Shown here: piece after piece, positions 1-12,676 of the stretch
How positions within the stretch are numbered: position 1 is the stretch's first letter
How the letters are laid out: every line of letters starts with the position of its first letter
Source: Bolinopsis microptera
Taxonomy: Eukaryota; Ctenophora; Tentaculata; Lobata; Bolinopsidae
Direction of reading: 5' to 3'
Assembly: GCF_026151205.1 (NCBI RefSeq)
Contig: NC_087075.1
Coordinates: forward strand, 11,144,303 to 11,208,302
DNA length: 64,000 bases
Translations under genes and position numbers: made by a program
The notes under the pieces: model-generated
The model's database searches: none
The model's input: the letters and a program-made list of their open reading frames with translations, nothing else
What the model was told of the DNA's origin: nothing

Positions 1-971
1 AGTCATGGACATGGCAACAGCATTAACAATTAATTTGCAAAGTTAAAAAGCTGTGATCTCTAATTTGGCCCAAAATCATACTTTTCAGGATAATTCAAAA
101 TCTACGTTGTCCCAAATTTTAATTGACGATATCAATTCATCGCAGCTCGGCGCGGCACAGTAGCGAATCTCCAATCTCGCTACAATCCCAAATTGTGCTC
201 ATGGGGAGCTAACTTTAGTTTTACCAGACGGACATTTTGGTAATCTTTTACACACTGAGTGGAGACTCTCACTTCGTCAACTACAATTCAAAATAAAAGA
301 CGGACATTTTGTTGAAAACCAGAACTTTCTCTCTTTTACTTCCGAAGTTAGACCCCTACCAGTAAGGTTTTTTTTAACCTGGGGACCTCAGGCTATCATG
401 TTCATAAACATAGAGATTAGGCGGAATGACAGGCTGAGCGCGGCCCAGTAAGGTTTTCTGGGTTAACTTCGAAGAAATTTAGACGAGTAACTGGTAACAT
501 ATCCGTCAAACAAGTTTAGGGGGAGGAACCCTTGCGTTAAGGTTCCAAAATTTTGAAAATAATTATCATTTCACTCGTATCTAAGTATCGGGGCTTTCGC
601 CTCGAAACGAAAATGGTATGGGGGTCACGACGTGATACAGGCAACAGGAGGGGGGGGAAAGGCTGAAACCAGGTTTTCGATCAAACGCTGCCATTTGTAG
701 TCAAACGTCGCTAAACACAATTATTATTAACCTCATGCATCATGACAGAGTTGCTCTCGTCCAATGAAATTGCTGTACTTTTTCATACGTTGTATGACCC
801 GCCGCGCACGAAGTGCGCGGCTCCCCCTGTATCGTCGAAGACGATACAGTGAAGCGACAGTGGGAGTCACCACGTGATACAACTAATTCTGTCAAGGCTA
901 GTTAGTACCCCGAACCGAGATATTATGTGCAATTTTGTTCATCGAGGTCTTTTTACTTAGTTATACTATAA
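1..971. other. Repeat-rich intergenic DNA, no gene seen
   Basis: No convincing coding exon on either strand. The stretch holds pieces of repeats that recur later: a GC-rich segment at about 788-880 containing the hairpin GCGCACGAAGTGCGC, matched at 60551-60650; a segment at 377-450 (CCTGGGGACCTCAGGCTATC followed by GGAATGACAGGCTGAGCGCGGCC), matched in both orientations around 48905-49760; and at 125-190 a diverged piece of the repeat also found at 9000-9145, 61675-61800 and 62570-62700. Confidence 0.6.
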
Positions 972-1169
972 CTGTCACCAAGATGTAATCAGATCGAACG
1001 CAAAAATTAGATCGAACTGGTTTGATCTGGGAATTAGATCGAACGCTGGCGCGAGATACATATAGTTATACAAATACATTGAAAGCCGCGCCGCGCGTTC
1101 GATCTAATTCCTAGATCGAACCGGTTCGATCTAATTTCTGCGTTCGATCTAATTACATCTTGGTGACAG
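972..1169. mobile_element. 198-bp MITE with long inverted repeats and TAA target duplication
   Basis: The ends CTGTCACCAAGATGTAAT and its reverse complement face each other, and the inverted arms run about 75 bp inward. Each arm carries several copies of AGATCGAAC or GTTCGATCT. The trinucleotide TAA flanks both ends (969-971 and 1170-1172), which fits the 3-bp TWA duplication of PIF/Harbinger elements. There is no coding capacity, so this would be a non-autonomous element. The superfamily call rests only on the 3-bp duplication. Confidence 0.7.
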
Positions 1170-1172
1170 TAA

Positions 1173-2100
1173 GTATATAAAGTATCCACTATTCAACAGA
1201 ATTAAGCTCATAGTCATAATTAACGGGTGATACTCGTATAATATCTGTTCCATATATTATGGAACGACGAGTCCAACTCAGCGCGCGTCCTGGTAGGTTG
1301 TAAACCTACAAGCTCATAACGCAACCAATTTTAGTCCAAACTGGATGTAAACTTCATGTACTAATCCAAAAACTTTAATAATAATATACTTTAATATGGC
1401 CATCCTCTCCCTAGCTCAGGGTTTATGTAAAACCGTATTGACCGACTGCAAAACCATAAAAACCAAAGTCACGTGATAGTTTTTGGTAGACGAGTATCAT
1501 CCGTCAAGTGTCAAGGTTAGTGGAAAGCGTTTGAGGTCGTTCTGCATATATTACGCAAATTATCATTGAGCGGCAAACATGAATTTACCAAAACGTGATA
1601 ACGTAGTACGTTAACAATAATATGTGACCTAATATGACTCGCTCAAAATCCAAGGAAGCTTTAAACTTTTGGAGTAGCACTGGTACGATTTACTTTTGAC
1701 TTTTAAAGGGAACATCGTCCATCAATGATCAAATTCAAAAGGTATTATCTTCAGTAATTTTTCGATTTATTTATATTAGTCGCCAGCCGAGATTGGAAAA
1801 AATACATACTTTATGAATGAAATAAATAAATTTAATAAAATTATACCATTTCACCGGACAAATCTTTTGTCTTTGATAAATAATGAAACATAATTTAAGT
1901 ATGAAACCAACCACTCCGAATAGAAAACAATCAAAGTACTCGAAAAGTCAAATCCTAAAAGATATACAATTGCATGGTGAAAACTGAAAAGCTCCTCTAG
2001 TCGTCCGAAACTCCTCCTATAATATCATAACTTTAAAATCTGACGACTATAAAAACTCGTCCGCTTGACCGATTTTATTTTCGAATCAACTTCTGTGCGA
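1173..2100. other. AT-rich intergenic DNA, nothing recognised
   Basis: No exon, RNA gene or clear repeat could be supported here. It lies downstream of the 3' end of symplekin. Confidence 0.4.
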
Positions 2101-2104
2101 CTGT

Positions 2105-2300
2105 GATTAACCTCAAGCTACGGTTGTCATGGTGACCGTGACATCTCAAATCACAGTTGTCGTGGTGTCCGTGACATCTCAAATCACAGTTGTCGTGGTG
2201 ACCGTGACGGCGTGACATCTCAAATCACAGTTGTCATGGTGACCGTGACATCTCAAATAACAGTTGTCGTGGTGACCGTGATATCTCAAACCACAGTTGG
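2105..2300. repeat. 33-bp minisatellite overlapping the symplekin stop codon
   Basis: About five units of a roughly 33-bp repeat with core GTTGTCGTGGTGACCGTGAC followed by ATCTCAAATCACA; one unit is lengthened by an internal GGCGTGAC. The last unit (2267-2299) diverges and contains the TGA that ends the symplekin reading frame (2286-2288, minus strand), so the last codons of the protein come from repeat DNA. Confidence 0.8.
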
Positions 2301-5300
2301 TGTACCAGGTGGTGGGAGAAGAGGTGGGGCAGAAGGGGGCATGATACCCCCCTGAGGGGCTGAAGGGGGTATGATACCCCCCTGAGACACGATGGGCGCG
2401 AGGGAGCTGGGTGTGGGAGGTTTAGTGGGTGTGGAAGGGGTTGTAGGCAAGGTGGGGGTTGAGGGCTGTACCCGCGGAGTGAAGGGTGGAGGTGGCAGGG
2501 GCTGACCTATGTTGATTGGTTGTTGAACTGTGAGCGTAGCGTCAGGAGGTGGAGATTTTATCAGGAGGAGTACTTCTTTGTCGATCAGCGCTTTCTGAGG
2601 TGGAAAAGGTGTCTTGGAAACAAAATTATGGTTGGAGGAAATGGTAAGAATTATAAAAAGGAAGATGAAAATGTAAGTTGTAATTAGTTGTCTAACCTGC
2701 GATGCAGGTAGGTTCTGTACATGTTGAAGTAGGGGGTTATGGAGGGCAGGGTGGAGCTGGAACGCTTCCTTTAGACGAGATGCTGGCAGAGTTAACAACA
2801 AGCCGTGAGCCTGACTTCCTGAGGAGAGAGGGACTTTTTGAGAGGGGATGATTAGAGGAAACAAAACTTCGTTAAATGTTAATTTTTCAACATTAGAGTA
2901 TATGCAGGATGACAATTGTTGTTGTTGTTGCTATTTTTATATTGCTTTGCAAGAGCTATAAATATAGGAGGGGGGGGGGGGGTGGTGGCAAAAGTCAGTA
3001 TACGTACGTTGGGTCTTATACCACCGCCGTGTTTTATATTTGAGAGTTGTTGCTTTGCATACTGTACCATACTGTTCGAGGATTCCGTCCCTAAAATTTG
3101 AAAATTCGAATATTTTAGACCTCGCCCATTCAATATTAAGGCCCAATTAAATGTCTGGAAGGCTGCAAATTTACACATGCCAAGCACCTAAGTTTCTTAG
3201 AGAGTTGTGCGAGATGAAGATATATTTTTGACAGGCCCTATTAGGTAAGCCAATCACCTGATCACACGTAATGAATAAACTCGTTATGCTTCGTATCTCG
3301 GTCATCCGAGAAGCTAAAACTTTAATTTTTTCAGGACAAACATAATTCGAATGGCCAAACACAATTCAATAAAATTTGGCTCGATCCGACTATCCAAACG
3401 ATAAAATAAATGCAAAAATGAACTTTCATTTGAAAAAAATCAACACGAATATTTTTTGATTTGACAAAATTCCTCGAACCAGTGGTGGTAGTAAGTCATA
3501 CCAGAAAGAATAATTTCAATTGGGCACTCAGTGACTGAGCTATTAAGGCCAACGTATGGATACAGACTTTTGCCCCCCCCCCCCCCCCTGGCCCTGTAAA
3601 AATATTGAGTTATTGGTATAAACTTATCACACAAGATATAAGCATTACCTAACATAGCGCAACACTTAACAAATCCCCTCCAAACTTGCGCTTGTTTCCA
3701 AATCTGTTTAGAAACGAGTTTACCCAGGATGTTGAGAACGAAGCTTATCATTCTGGGCCACATGCTGATAGCCTGGATTACTGATCTCATGTACAGAAGA
3801 GGGATGGGTGATACCTGGAATTAATTTGCAATTACGTAACGTCATAGTACGTGGTGTGTGTGACGTCATAGCACGTGTGTGTGACGTCATAAAACCTGGA
3901 ATTAATTTATACTGATTGCCTTTTTGTAAGTCTGAGAGTATAGTAGGCAGAATTGTTTAATTTATTTATTTTGTAGTACGGCTGCGAAAAACTCTAAATT
4001 TCAATAGAAATACACTGAAGGCTCGAAATTTGGAGGTCAGCTTTTCGCGGCTGCGGCCGAGAAACAACATTACACATACCTCCAGGAGCTGAGTCAGGAC
4101 GATAGCCAGTACCTCGCTGGTGTAAATACCCTTCTCAGCAAAACAGAGGTTGGTTGCAGCTATCACCCCCTTCATGTCCTCTCCCTTACCCTCGATGTGG
4201 TGGAGGGCTATCAGGAGCTGAGCTGGGGTTATGGGTCCCGTACCTGAGGGAGATAGCAGGTGAAGTGTGACGTCATAGCACGTGGTGTGTGACGTCATAG
4301 CACGTGGTGTGTGACGTCATAGCACGTGGTGTGTGACGTCATATCACGTGGTGTGTGACGTCATATCACGTGGTGTGTGACGTCACATCACGTGGTGTGT
4401 GACTTCCTATCACGTGGTGTGTGACGTCATATCACGTGGTGTGTGACTTCCTATCACGTGGTGTGTGACGTCATATCACGTGGTGTTTGATAGCAGAACA
4501 CATGGTATAAGATACAAATCACGTGGTGTAATATACAAATCACGTGGCGTAATATACAAATCACGTGGCGTAATATACAAATCACGTGATGCAGTGAGAT
4601 TTACCTGATCCACCAGCCCTGTAAGGAGAAAGAATCCTTTTAAAGGCCTCCTTCACCACATTCGGGGTCTGCTTCAGTATTTTAGGAAGAAGGTCCTCCA
4701 ACTGCTTCTGATCCAGACCGGGTAACACAGGTATCAGCATCCTGAAAAGGTGAATACAGTGAGCTATTACATTATACGATGTCTGCCTTTACTTTACGAG
4801 ATTCCAGATATTTGGCAGGTTCCTTTCTCATTTAACCTTTTATCAATCAGATGAGTTGACAGTAGGAGATTGCATAAAAATCTCGAACTTGCAACCTTCC
4901 GAGACTGGGAGTTATACTCCTTCTCTCACAAAAAAGCATCAACCGATGCACGCTCCACCTACAGCAGGGTGTCAGAATTATTGGCGTGTTTGAAATTTTA
5001 TGTGTATTTTATGATGAAATCAATATTTTTCGACGGGTTATAACTTTACGACCACTCATTCGCAGTGAGAGCTGGAAGACTCTGAAATGTTCTCCCCAAA
5101 ATTGTCAATACTAAAAGACTTTGGCAAGCTTCAAGACATTACTTAGAAACTTCCTAAACACCCTTCCAGACAAGCCCCCTACTCCTGGATACAGTGCAGA
5201 AAACTCTAACTCGATAATCGACTGGTGCAGTCAAGAAGGTGGTCCGTAGATTGCGTGATGACCGTGAAGATGCCTACATCTAAACCTCTCAATAGGTTCA

Positions 5301-8300
5301 ATAGGTTCAATAGGTTCAATAGGTTCAATAGGTTCAATCGGTTCAATAAACAAAAGGCTGATCACCAAATTATCGGTTAATTAATCAACTAATACCCCAC
5401 CTGACGTCAGTCACCCTCTTAGCGTAGAGTCCCCTCACCATGGTAACCAGCTCTTTAGAAGGGGCCTCATTCTCCGTGAGGATGTGAAGAACACGTGTTA
5501 CCAGGGTTTCAGAGCCTTTTGGACCACTTTCAATCAACTGTAGGATCTCTTTACTCTTCATACCTGTCATAGTTGTATGTTACGGTTTTCTAAATGTTGA
5601 ACTATTTTAGTGAAATCAAGGAACCGTGTGCAGATAAAGTTTATCGAACTACATTAAAAAAGACAGTATTTATACTGATTCACTTTATTTTCCACCCCAA
5701 AACATGAACTTAACTGTTCTCATATATTTAACAAACAATATTTATAGTTGAAACTATCAAAATAGGTGATCGTATTTCGCTTGTTTCAATTGTGAACAAG
5801 AAATTTACCTAAGAATTAGGTAAATTATAAATGATGACTAACGAAAAGGTTAAAACTTACCAATCATGCTCACAGGAGTTTCTACCATTCTAAGGATTAT
5901 TCTCTTGATCATACTGCTGCTTTCCCTGAAAGGTTTCAGTTTAGATTTAATAAAGTGTTGGAGTTCAAGATGCGCCCGTATGGATAAGAGAATTTGGAAG
6001 AATAACCATCAGAGTTAGGGTTTTTTTTTCTTCTAGTGAGTGTCAGAATAGATTTAGCCGTTTGCGTGATATTCGAATATCGTAGCTGTACAGTTTGTAA
6101 GAAACAAGAACTAGTATTAAAGATCAAGAACACCACTTATACTATGAAAATAATGAATCAAGCAACTAAAAAAACGCCATTATGATAACAATTGTATAAT
6201 TATAGTATAATTACTAATTATATTATGTATTACTAACTATTATATATACATACTACATAGAATAATTACTAATTATGTAAAATTTCAGAATAATTTACCT
6301 GTACACCTCCGCAAGTCCGTGGATCATGCGAGGTTTGAGCGGGAGCAGGGCGAGGAACAGATGCAAACAAGATCTGATACTCTCCTCCGTCCACTGGGAA
6401 TCCTTATCATACGGTCCTGGGGCAAACAACCAATCAGGATGCAGTTTAATTGTCACGTGGCTTAACACCGACCAAGTAGGAGCTAATATTTTAGTCACGT
6501 GACAAGCTAAAAATGAAACCTGGTGGTAGCTCAGTGTCCTCAGCACTACACGCGTGAGTGGGATTCTCCGCGATCAGTCTCGTCAGTATTGTAGTAGCAA
6601 AATCCTCCAGCGGCATAGCAAGCCCCGAGATACCAAACAAGTCCTTGCACCTTTCGATGGCAAGATCCCTGATCTTCTCGTTGGTGTTCATGGTGAGTCC
6701 CAGGAGCACGTCCAGCATTTGGGTCCGCAGGTTGGACCGTCTGAGGAGGAGTTCGTACAGGGTGGATATACCGACCTCCTGCCAGTCCGCGTTCTCGCAG
6801 AACGACTTTATCATAGTCATTGCACCTGTTCAGTAACAGCTGATTAGTTATTCCAAACACAAAGATAGTTACTTCAATGATCGTTCTCAAATGACGCCAC
6901 GATGGAAAAAGGTTGCTTTTTTCCCATTTATTTGAATGAGAAAAATGAAATCATTTTTGAAAGAGAATATAAGTCGTTTCTGAATAAAACTAAGTTGTGT
7001 TCACCTACCCTCAGTAATCTCTGGACACTCCAGCAGAATCCTGGTAAACAGCCTGTCTCCCGGATCCAGCTTCCTGTAAAGACCGTGCAGCACATATTGT
7101 AAACACTGCTCATATCCATAGCTGTCTGGAGTTAGACCTCTCCACACGTAACCTTGTTCTAGCACATACTCCCTGAGCGTTGTTGTTAGCGGTCACGTGG
7201 TGTTATCGTTCACGTGGTGTTAGCGGTCACGTGATGTTAGCGGTCACGTGGTGTTAGCGGTCACGTGTTACCGGTAATATTAATTAAAAATCAAGGTTTG
7301 TCAGTAAAAAGTTCAAAAAATATTGGTCATAAGTTTATTACCTGTATAACCAAGCTATGATGATATCAGCTCTTGCTCGCATATCTTCTAAAGCAAACGA
7401 TATGAACGCTCTTCTAAAATCTTTACCAAACTGGGTGACAAGACCTAAGGTGGGAAAAGTGGTAAATATCAAGAAATAATCGTATCTTGATTGTCCATTA
7501 TAACGCTACCAAAAACAACAAAAAGTTTTAAAATTTCACCTTAATTCTCAATAATAAGTTGTTATTAAATAATTATAAGTTATTATTAAATAATTATAAT
7601 TAAAAAGTTTCAATGAAATAACTTACCAACAATAAGTTTGTGTCTAATCGCAGTTGTCTGAGCACAGTCGTTCTCAGCGTTCCTCTCCGCTTGGAACAAC
7701 CTCCGGAGTGACTTCCGGGAACTACTCTCAAGTTCCTCCGTCTTCAGTGGCTTACACACCTGACACGTGCGATTGTAGTGAACATGTGGTAAACACGTGG
7801 TAAACACGTGGTGAACACGTGGTAAACACGTGGTAAACACGTGATGATCACGTGATGAAATATGTGCCACGGCTTATCTCGTGAAGTTAGAGGAAATTTA
7901 AAGTTAAACAATATCAAATCAAAGAAAAATGAATCACGTCGTTTTGCTGAAACCCAAAAATTCAACCAGGTTAATCGGTCTCCTTTTCTAAAAAGACTGA
8001 TCAGCTGTAAAAACTCACGTCGTCAATGTTGAAAGGTTTGATATTTTTCCTGGTAGATGACCTGGAATGGTCCTCTGGGTCCAGATTAAAGTGTTTCGTT
8101 ATCATCTGTTCTGTAATCTTAGCATGCACTTCCTCCTCGATACTCTGCAACCTTGAACAGAAGTTTCAGTCAATGTTTTCAAGCAGTAACTTATGTTATT
8201 TCATGCATTGGAAAAATGTTGTCAAAACTGATTTAACCTTTTTTGAGTCTCACCTAGGATCTTTAGTTTTAACTTCGCTCTGAGGCACAGTGGCTTCAGG

Positions 8301-11300
8301 TACCGCGACAGTGATCCCTATCTGGGCTGATATCTGTGCGGCCAGCATGCGGGCTAGATGCTGGATCTGTGTTTTCGTTCCTAGAATAATTAAATACAGG
8401 ATTATTTAATTATATACAATGTGATTCTTTGATATAATCACGCAACCAGCTACCAAAGCTTACTAATACTTATTAATGATATATATATATATCATTAATA
8501 AGTATATAACATTATAAATTTATATTGGAGGACTTCGCCGCTTCGACGCGCCGCGCGAACTAGCATTCTTGCTTCGCTGCTTGCTTCGTTGCTCTGCTTC
8601 GCAGAGCAACGATCTCGATGGGTTGACATCGTCAACCAAAAATTTATATAGTATTATAAATCAATTACACTTTTCAAATGGTTGAACGTATTTTACAGGT
8701 CCACAAAATAACCCTTCTCATCGTACCTGCAGCAGCTATGGGGGTATAAGCGCTATTAAAATGAGGAGGAATAGAACTAGGCAGCTCCATCAACCCTATC
8801 AGGACCAGCTCAGTTGCCATTTCCGGGGTCAGCTTCTCCGCTATAACGTTAGCTAACTTGTCAGAGTCGTGTTCTACTAATTGAGGCGGGGGACGTTCCT
8901 CTTCGTCCTCTTCGTCAACTTTCTGAGGGGGGTTTAACTTTATTTATCCTGCTTAACAAACGTTGATATATGTATGGTGTCCAGAAAAGGAGACCGAGTG
9001 ACTTCTGTTATTGTAGTGCGATGCACTACTGGGCCGCGCATCAAATAATTTTTCTCGCAACCACCGATCTTCGGTAGATCGGCGAGATGCACCACTGGGC
9101 CACGCCGAGCTGCGAAGGATTGATATCGTGAATCAACTTCTGCTCTGTGTGTAGGTATCGTCCACAAATGAGACATGGACATTGGAGTGATGTGAGGGCC
9201 GTGAATCTTTATTAGATCCGAGAATTTAATGACTTCCTAACTTGCAACGAGTACAAAATTAACTCTCTGAGATTTTCTAGTTAGGCACAACTAAAATTCA
9301 CATACTTTTCGTTTACTCTTTTGTTTTTCTAAATCTCCGTCATCTGATAATCTCTTGGTGCTCTCTGTTGTTATCTTTGGTCGAATACGTTCAATTTCTG
9401 TGGAAAGATAATGTTGGTTAGAAAATAAACGCCTTAAAAATCACAACTTTGTACATGCTTATCTTTTGTTTTTGACTGTCATGAAGCTACCTTGCCTTCG
9501 ACAAAAAACACGTAGAACACGTGAACAATTCGTGTCAGTATTAGAAAGTTAGAAACGGAAGAAAAAACGTGAGATAAGATAACAATATTAATAACCTGAA
9601 GAGGTAGCCCCGAGATCGCTGAGCAAGCCAGCGAGTCTAGCAGTGAAGGGGCTGGGTATCTTGAACAAGTTGGTGGCGTGTAACTTCAACTGTTTCCTTA
9701 CGCTGGATACTTGTGACTTGCTAAGAGTGGGGGGAAGGTTGGCGTGCAGTGACTCGAATACCTGGAGGAGTGCCAAGTGTCAGAAAAGACATAGTTACGA
9801 GAAGAGTTAAAATGATTAATCCGATTTTTAAACCGGCAGATACGGTTTAACTATCAAGATAAGCATTCATCCGCAACCCGTAAATACTAAATAAGTGTAA
9901 GTTTTTATCTAAACTGTAGAGAATAAAATACATTAACGACAGTCAAGTTCAGTATAAAATACCTGAACGACAGTCTAGTAGAGTATAAAATACCTGAACA
10001 ACAGGTCCGAGATAGTTAGGTCTCTGTTTAGCCACGTTAGTAAGACTCCCAATGCTCGTCATCAGGTTCATGGGTGTGATGGTTTGTGTAGTGGTGAAGT
10101 TAACCAGAGACTGGAATGCTACTCCTCCCTCGGCTTTAAGCGAGGAGGAGTCTAGAGTAACGTGATCAGGAGGGATGAGGTTTATACATACCTGGGATTT
10201 ATAATTACTATAACTACTATAATTGAGAGAAGTTTAAACAGACTTTCTGTCGGGATTTCTGATCGAATATTCAAAACTAGGTGCCCAAAAATACTGATCA
10301 AGTGGATCGCAGATTGAAGAGCAAACGCTCGCACAGTATGTAGGTTCTAAAAACAAAAAGACCAATAAACATTTGTAAAACGGTAAGAATGTACGATAGG
10401 GTTGGACGTGACGTCACCACAACATAAACCTCACCTCAGACCCATCCTCAGGAGGGTTAGGATGTAAACTCTGACAGAGAACTAAGACTTCTATAAACTT
10501 TATAGCGTGGGTCCGGATACCCTCGTTTTCTGCGTCCAGTGCTTCCAGGATAAAACCTGCAGAGGATTGGAATCATCAAGTTGTGTATTGCACTGAAATT
10601 GATTGCAACCCAATCTGATAGTTTTATGATACCAATAACAGTAGGATTGATGTTCAAAGATATGTTAGCAGATTTATTAAAATTGTTAACCTTTAAGATG
10701 TGAGAGATGGACCCAGGCCTCTGTCATGTCTTGTGGTATTTTCCTCTGTGGCACTTGCCACAACAACATGTCTCGGTAAAGTGCTGTTATAACCTGAGAG
10801 GAAGGAAGGAGAGGGTAAGTTGTAGCAGCACAATACAAATTAGGGCGGCAAATTACTCTAACCTAACAAAAGCGTGTAAACTATATTATATAACTTTATT
10901 CAAATCAAAAATAGAACATAAATGAACATCTTAAAGATCTGATAAGTAGCCAGAAAAAAAGAAATACTGATACACAAGCTATAACAATTTCTTCAATCCC
11001 GCTCTATCAGAGGCTAAAAGTCTTAAATTGTACAAATCGTCTGTATTTACAAATGGAATATATATAAGACGAACAGATAACAACTAAAAACCTGAATAAC
11101 ACGCCGTTCTACTTGGAGGTTGGGATCTGATAACAGGGTTACTATAGTGTCAATACATTTGGGGAGGAGTAACATGTCTTTTCTGCAAACTTCTTCTATA
11201 AAACCTGATCAATGTACCGTGTGAGGTAATCGGTGACAAACTAGAGTTTAAATAGTAATGCTCACAGGAAATCGCTGAAATGCCGTCTGCCATATCGTTC

Positions 11301-12042
11301 CATTGAGCATGTCATATTATAGTAGATATTGTTATACTAGAGTTGTAATACTTTCAACACTACTGTATATTAAGTAATTTGAGGAAGCCATTCATCGCAG
11401 TCCGATAGATTCACCTCATCTAAATATTGAAACAGATTCCCCAAATTAAAGTAGGTATTACAATCTCACCTAATACAAACTTCCTAACGTCAGCACTGGA
11501 ATCCCTGTGGAACTGCATGATCTCCAACAACATGTTATCCAATAACACTGGGTCTTTGTTTATCAGGAGCTCCTGAACATTTCTTAAACATTGCAGCTTT
11601 CCCGCGTTGTCTGTTAAACTCGCCTGTAAGAGTGAGGTTATGTCAAGAATTTAATTAGGGACTGTTTATGAACTATGGAGGTTTTAGACCAGTTATAGCT
11701 TCGTTGTGCAGATATCAACTAAAGAATATAATGAGCTTGTTTTTAGTTGCTTATTTTTTAATCAGGTGAGAGAGACACGTCATGGCGTCATCATCACAGT
11801 TTTTAAAAAGAGAGGCTGGGCCATGATAGCCCACAAGAGGATAGCATTGAGATGCTCTGCCTACCTCTAGAGTGTGGCAATCATCACAGTGTACTAATAT
11901 TGTTTATTTTTTCACAGAAATATCAAATATAGGGACACCAGGGTAACCAATATCCATCCATCCTTACATAATACTAACTTTAGTAAATAATAAGATAATT
12001 AACCTGGTTGAGTAATTTGATGATCTGATCTTCAGTAGACAT
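2286..12042 (-). CDS. SYMPK: Symplekin, mRNA 3'-end processing scaffold (23 exons)
   Basis: Symplekin is the HEAT-repeat scaffold that links CPSF, CstF and the histone pre-mRNA cleavage complex in the nucleus. Exons (minus strand, 5' to 3'): 12004-12042, 11470-11623, 11092-11204, 10691-10793, 10435-10556, 9994-10191, 9596-9761, 9306-9397, 8727-8922, 8254-8380, 8019-8151, 7627-7759, 7342-7444, 7009-7172, 6520-6825, 6299-6416, 5861-5925, 5401-5563, 4605-4741, 4080-4243, 3649-3814, 2697-2818, 2286-2594. They join in frame to 1130 residues (human about 1274). Diagnostic stretches include [15 protein letters not shown] near the N terminus, [19 protein letters not shown], and [28 protein letters not shown] and [21 protein letters not shown] in the C-terminal half. 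The tail is Pro-rich and shorter than in vertebrates. The 6520-6825 donor (GTTTCA) and the 8151 acceptor are the least certain junctions. An AG lies 2 nt before the start codon. Confidence 0.95.
2969..3588. mobile_element. G-run-tipped inverted-repeat element in a symplekin intron
   Basis: The last-but-one symplekin intron contains two inverted ends of about 38 bp. The left end has a G run, then GGCAAAAGTCAGTATACGTACGTTGG (2969-3012). The right end (about 3547-3588) is its imperfect complement ending in a C run. I see no clear target duplication because the homopolymers blur the ends, and no open reading frame of note lies inside. It is probably a non-autonomous DNA transposon related in style to the element at 33839-34934. 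Confidence 0.5.
4265..4590. repeat. Intronic array of TGACGTCA and CACGTG palindromes
   Basis: About ten units of roughly 21 bp, GTGTGACGTCATAGCACGTG followed by GT, grade into a second unit with AATATACAAATCACGTGGCG. It lies in the symplekin intron between exons 4080-4243 and 4605-4741. Each unit joins a CRE-like palindrome to an E-box palindrome. Related shorter arrays occur at 3838-3895, 28695-28810, 29610-29690, 32155-32340, 33430-33510, 35055-35140 and 36065-36105. Confidence 0.85.
5282..5346. repeat. GTTCAATAG short tandem repeat
   Basis: About six copies of a 10-bp unit TTCAATAGGT in a symplekin intron. Confidence 0.85.
7185..7270. repeat. GTTAGCGGTCACGTGGT tandem repeat
   Basis: Five units of about 17 bp, each carrying CACGTG, in the symplekin intron directly upstream of exon 7009-7172. 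The same unit reappears at 33703-33795 in the TMEM120 gene. Confidence 0.85.
7775..7865. repeat. AACACGTGGT tandem repeat in a symplekin intron
   Basis: Seven or so 10-11-bp units, mainly AACACGTGGTA, immediately upstream (on the minus strand) of exon 7627-7759. It shares the CACGTG core with the other intronic arrays. Confidence 0.8.
8522..8645. repeat. GC-rich fold-back repeat inside a symplekin intron
   Basis: Sequence GGAGGACTTCGCCGCTTCGACG followed by CGCCGCGCGAACTAGCATTCTTGCTTCG, ending in GATGGGTTGACATCGTCAACC. Closely similar copies lie at 48820-49060 and 49530-49690. Upstream is the perfect AT palindrome TATTAATGATATATATATATATCATTAATA (about 8470-8500). Confidence 0.65.
8995..9150. 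repeat. Fold-back repeat (CACTACTGGGCCGCGC family)
   Basis: Contains GCGATGCACTACTGGGCCGC, GATCTTCGGTAGATCGGCGAGATGCACCACTGGGCC and a terminal GAAGGATTGATATCGTGAATCAA. Diverged copies lie at 125-190, 61670-61795 (reverse) and 62570-62695. Internal inverted pairs suggest a short hairpin-forming element. Confidence 0.65.
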
Positions 12043-12676
12043 GACTGCAAGTTTCTTTCTTTTATATCTTTTACTGTCGGGGAACTTGTAGCTACATTTC
12101 TTGTTCAATTAACATGTCCATGCTACATACTGTAAATAAGGATATGAGATTTCACCAAGAACTTAACAAATCTTTTCTTGATTTTTGGGTATATTTTTGT
12201 AAGCGATTAATAAAATGTCTGATCATCTACGATAAGGTCAAAACGTTGTATTTTTGAAAACAAGGAGTCAGAGCAGTTAGATATTTGCAGAATATATTGA
12301 TTTGTCAGACAAATTGGCACATTCAGTTCAGGTACAAATCATGAAATGGAATACCAGAACGCACAGATAAGAGACGATTCAAGAAGATAAAACAAAAGCG
12401 GGTAACACGCGTATATAGTTCCAGAAACCATCGATCCATAAAAACGCGCGTGTTATTGCAGCCAAGAGTATTCGAATCATAACTTTGTCTTCGCGCGTTA
12501 CGCGTACAAAATACCACAAGTGCGACTGACTGACTTCAGAGCCAATGACTACCACGCAAAATTGGTCATATGATGAAAAATACAAAGTGTTAGCTCAATT
12601 GTTAAAAATCAAAACATAAAACGAATCAAATGTCTCCGCAAAAGTAACTTTACAGAACTCTGAATTGATTTTAGTC
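12043..12676. other. Intergenic gap between symplekin and WRAP53
   Basis: No exon or repeat was recognised. About 635 bp separate the symplekin start from the WRAP53 stop, both on the minus strand. The T- and C-rich side just upstream of the symplekin ATG ends in CTTGCAG, a splice-acceptor-like site 2 nt before the start. Confidence 0.5.

Noticed and set aside
6546-6890. Overlapping frames on both strands around the symplekin exon at 6520-6825
   Set aside because: They are alternative-frame shadows; the symplekin frame matches the family and joins in phase with its neighbours.
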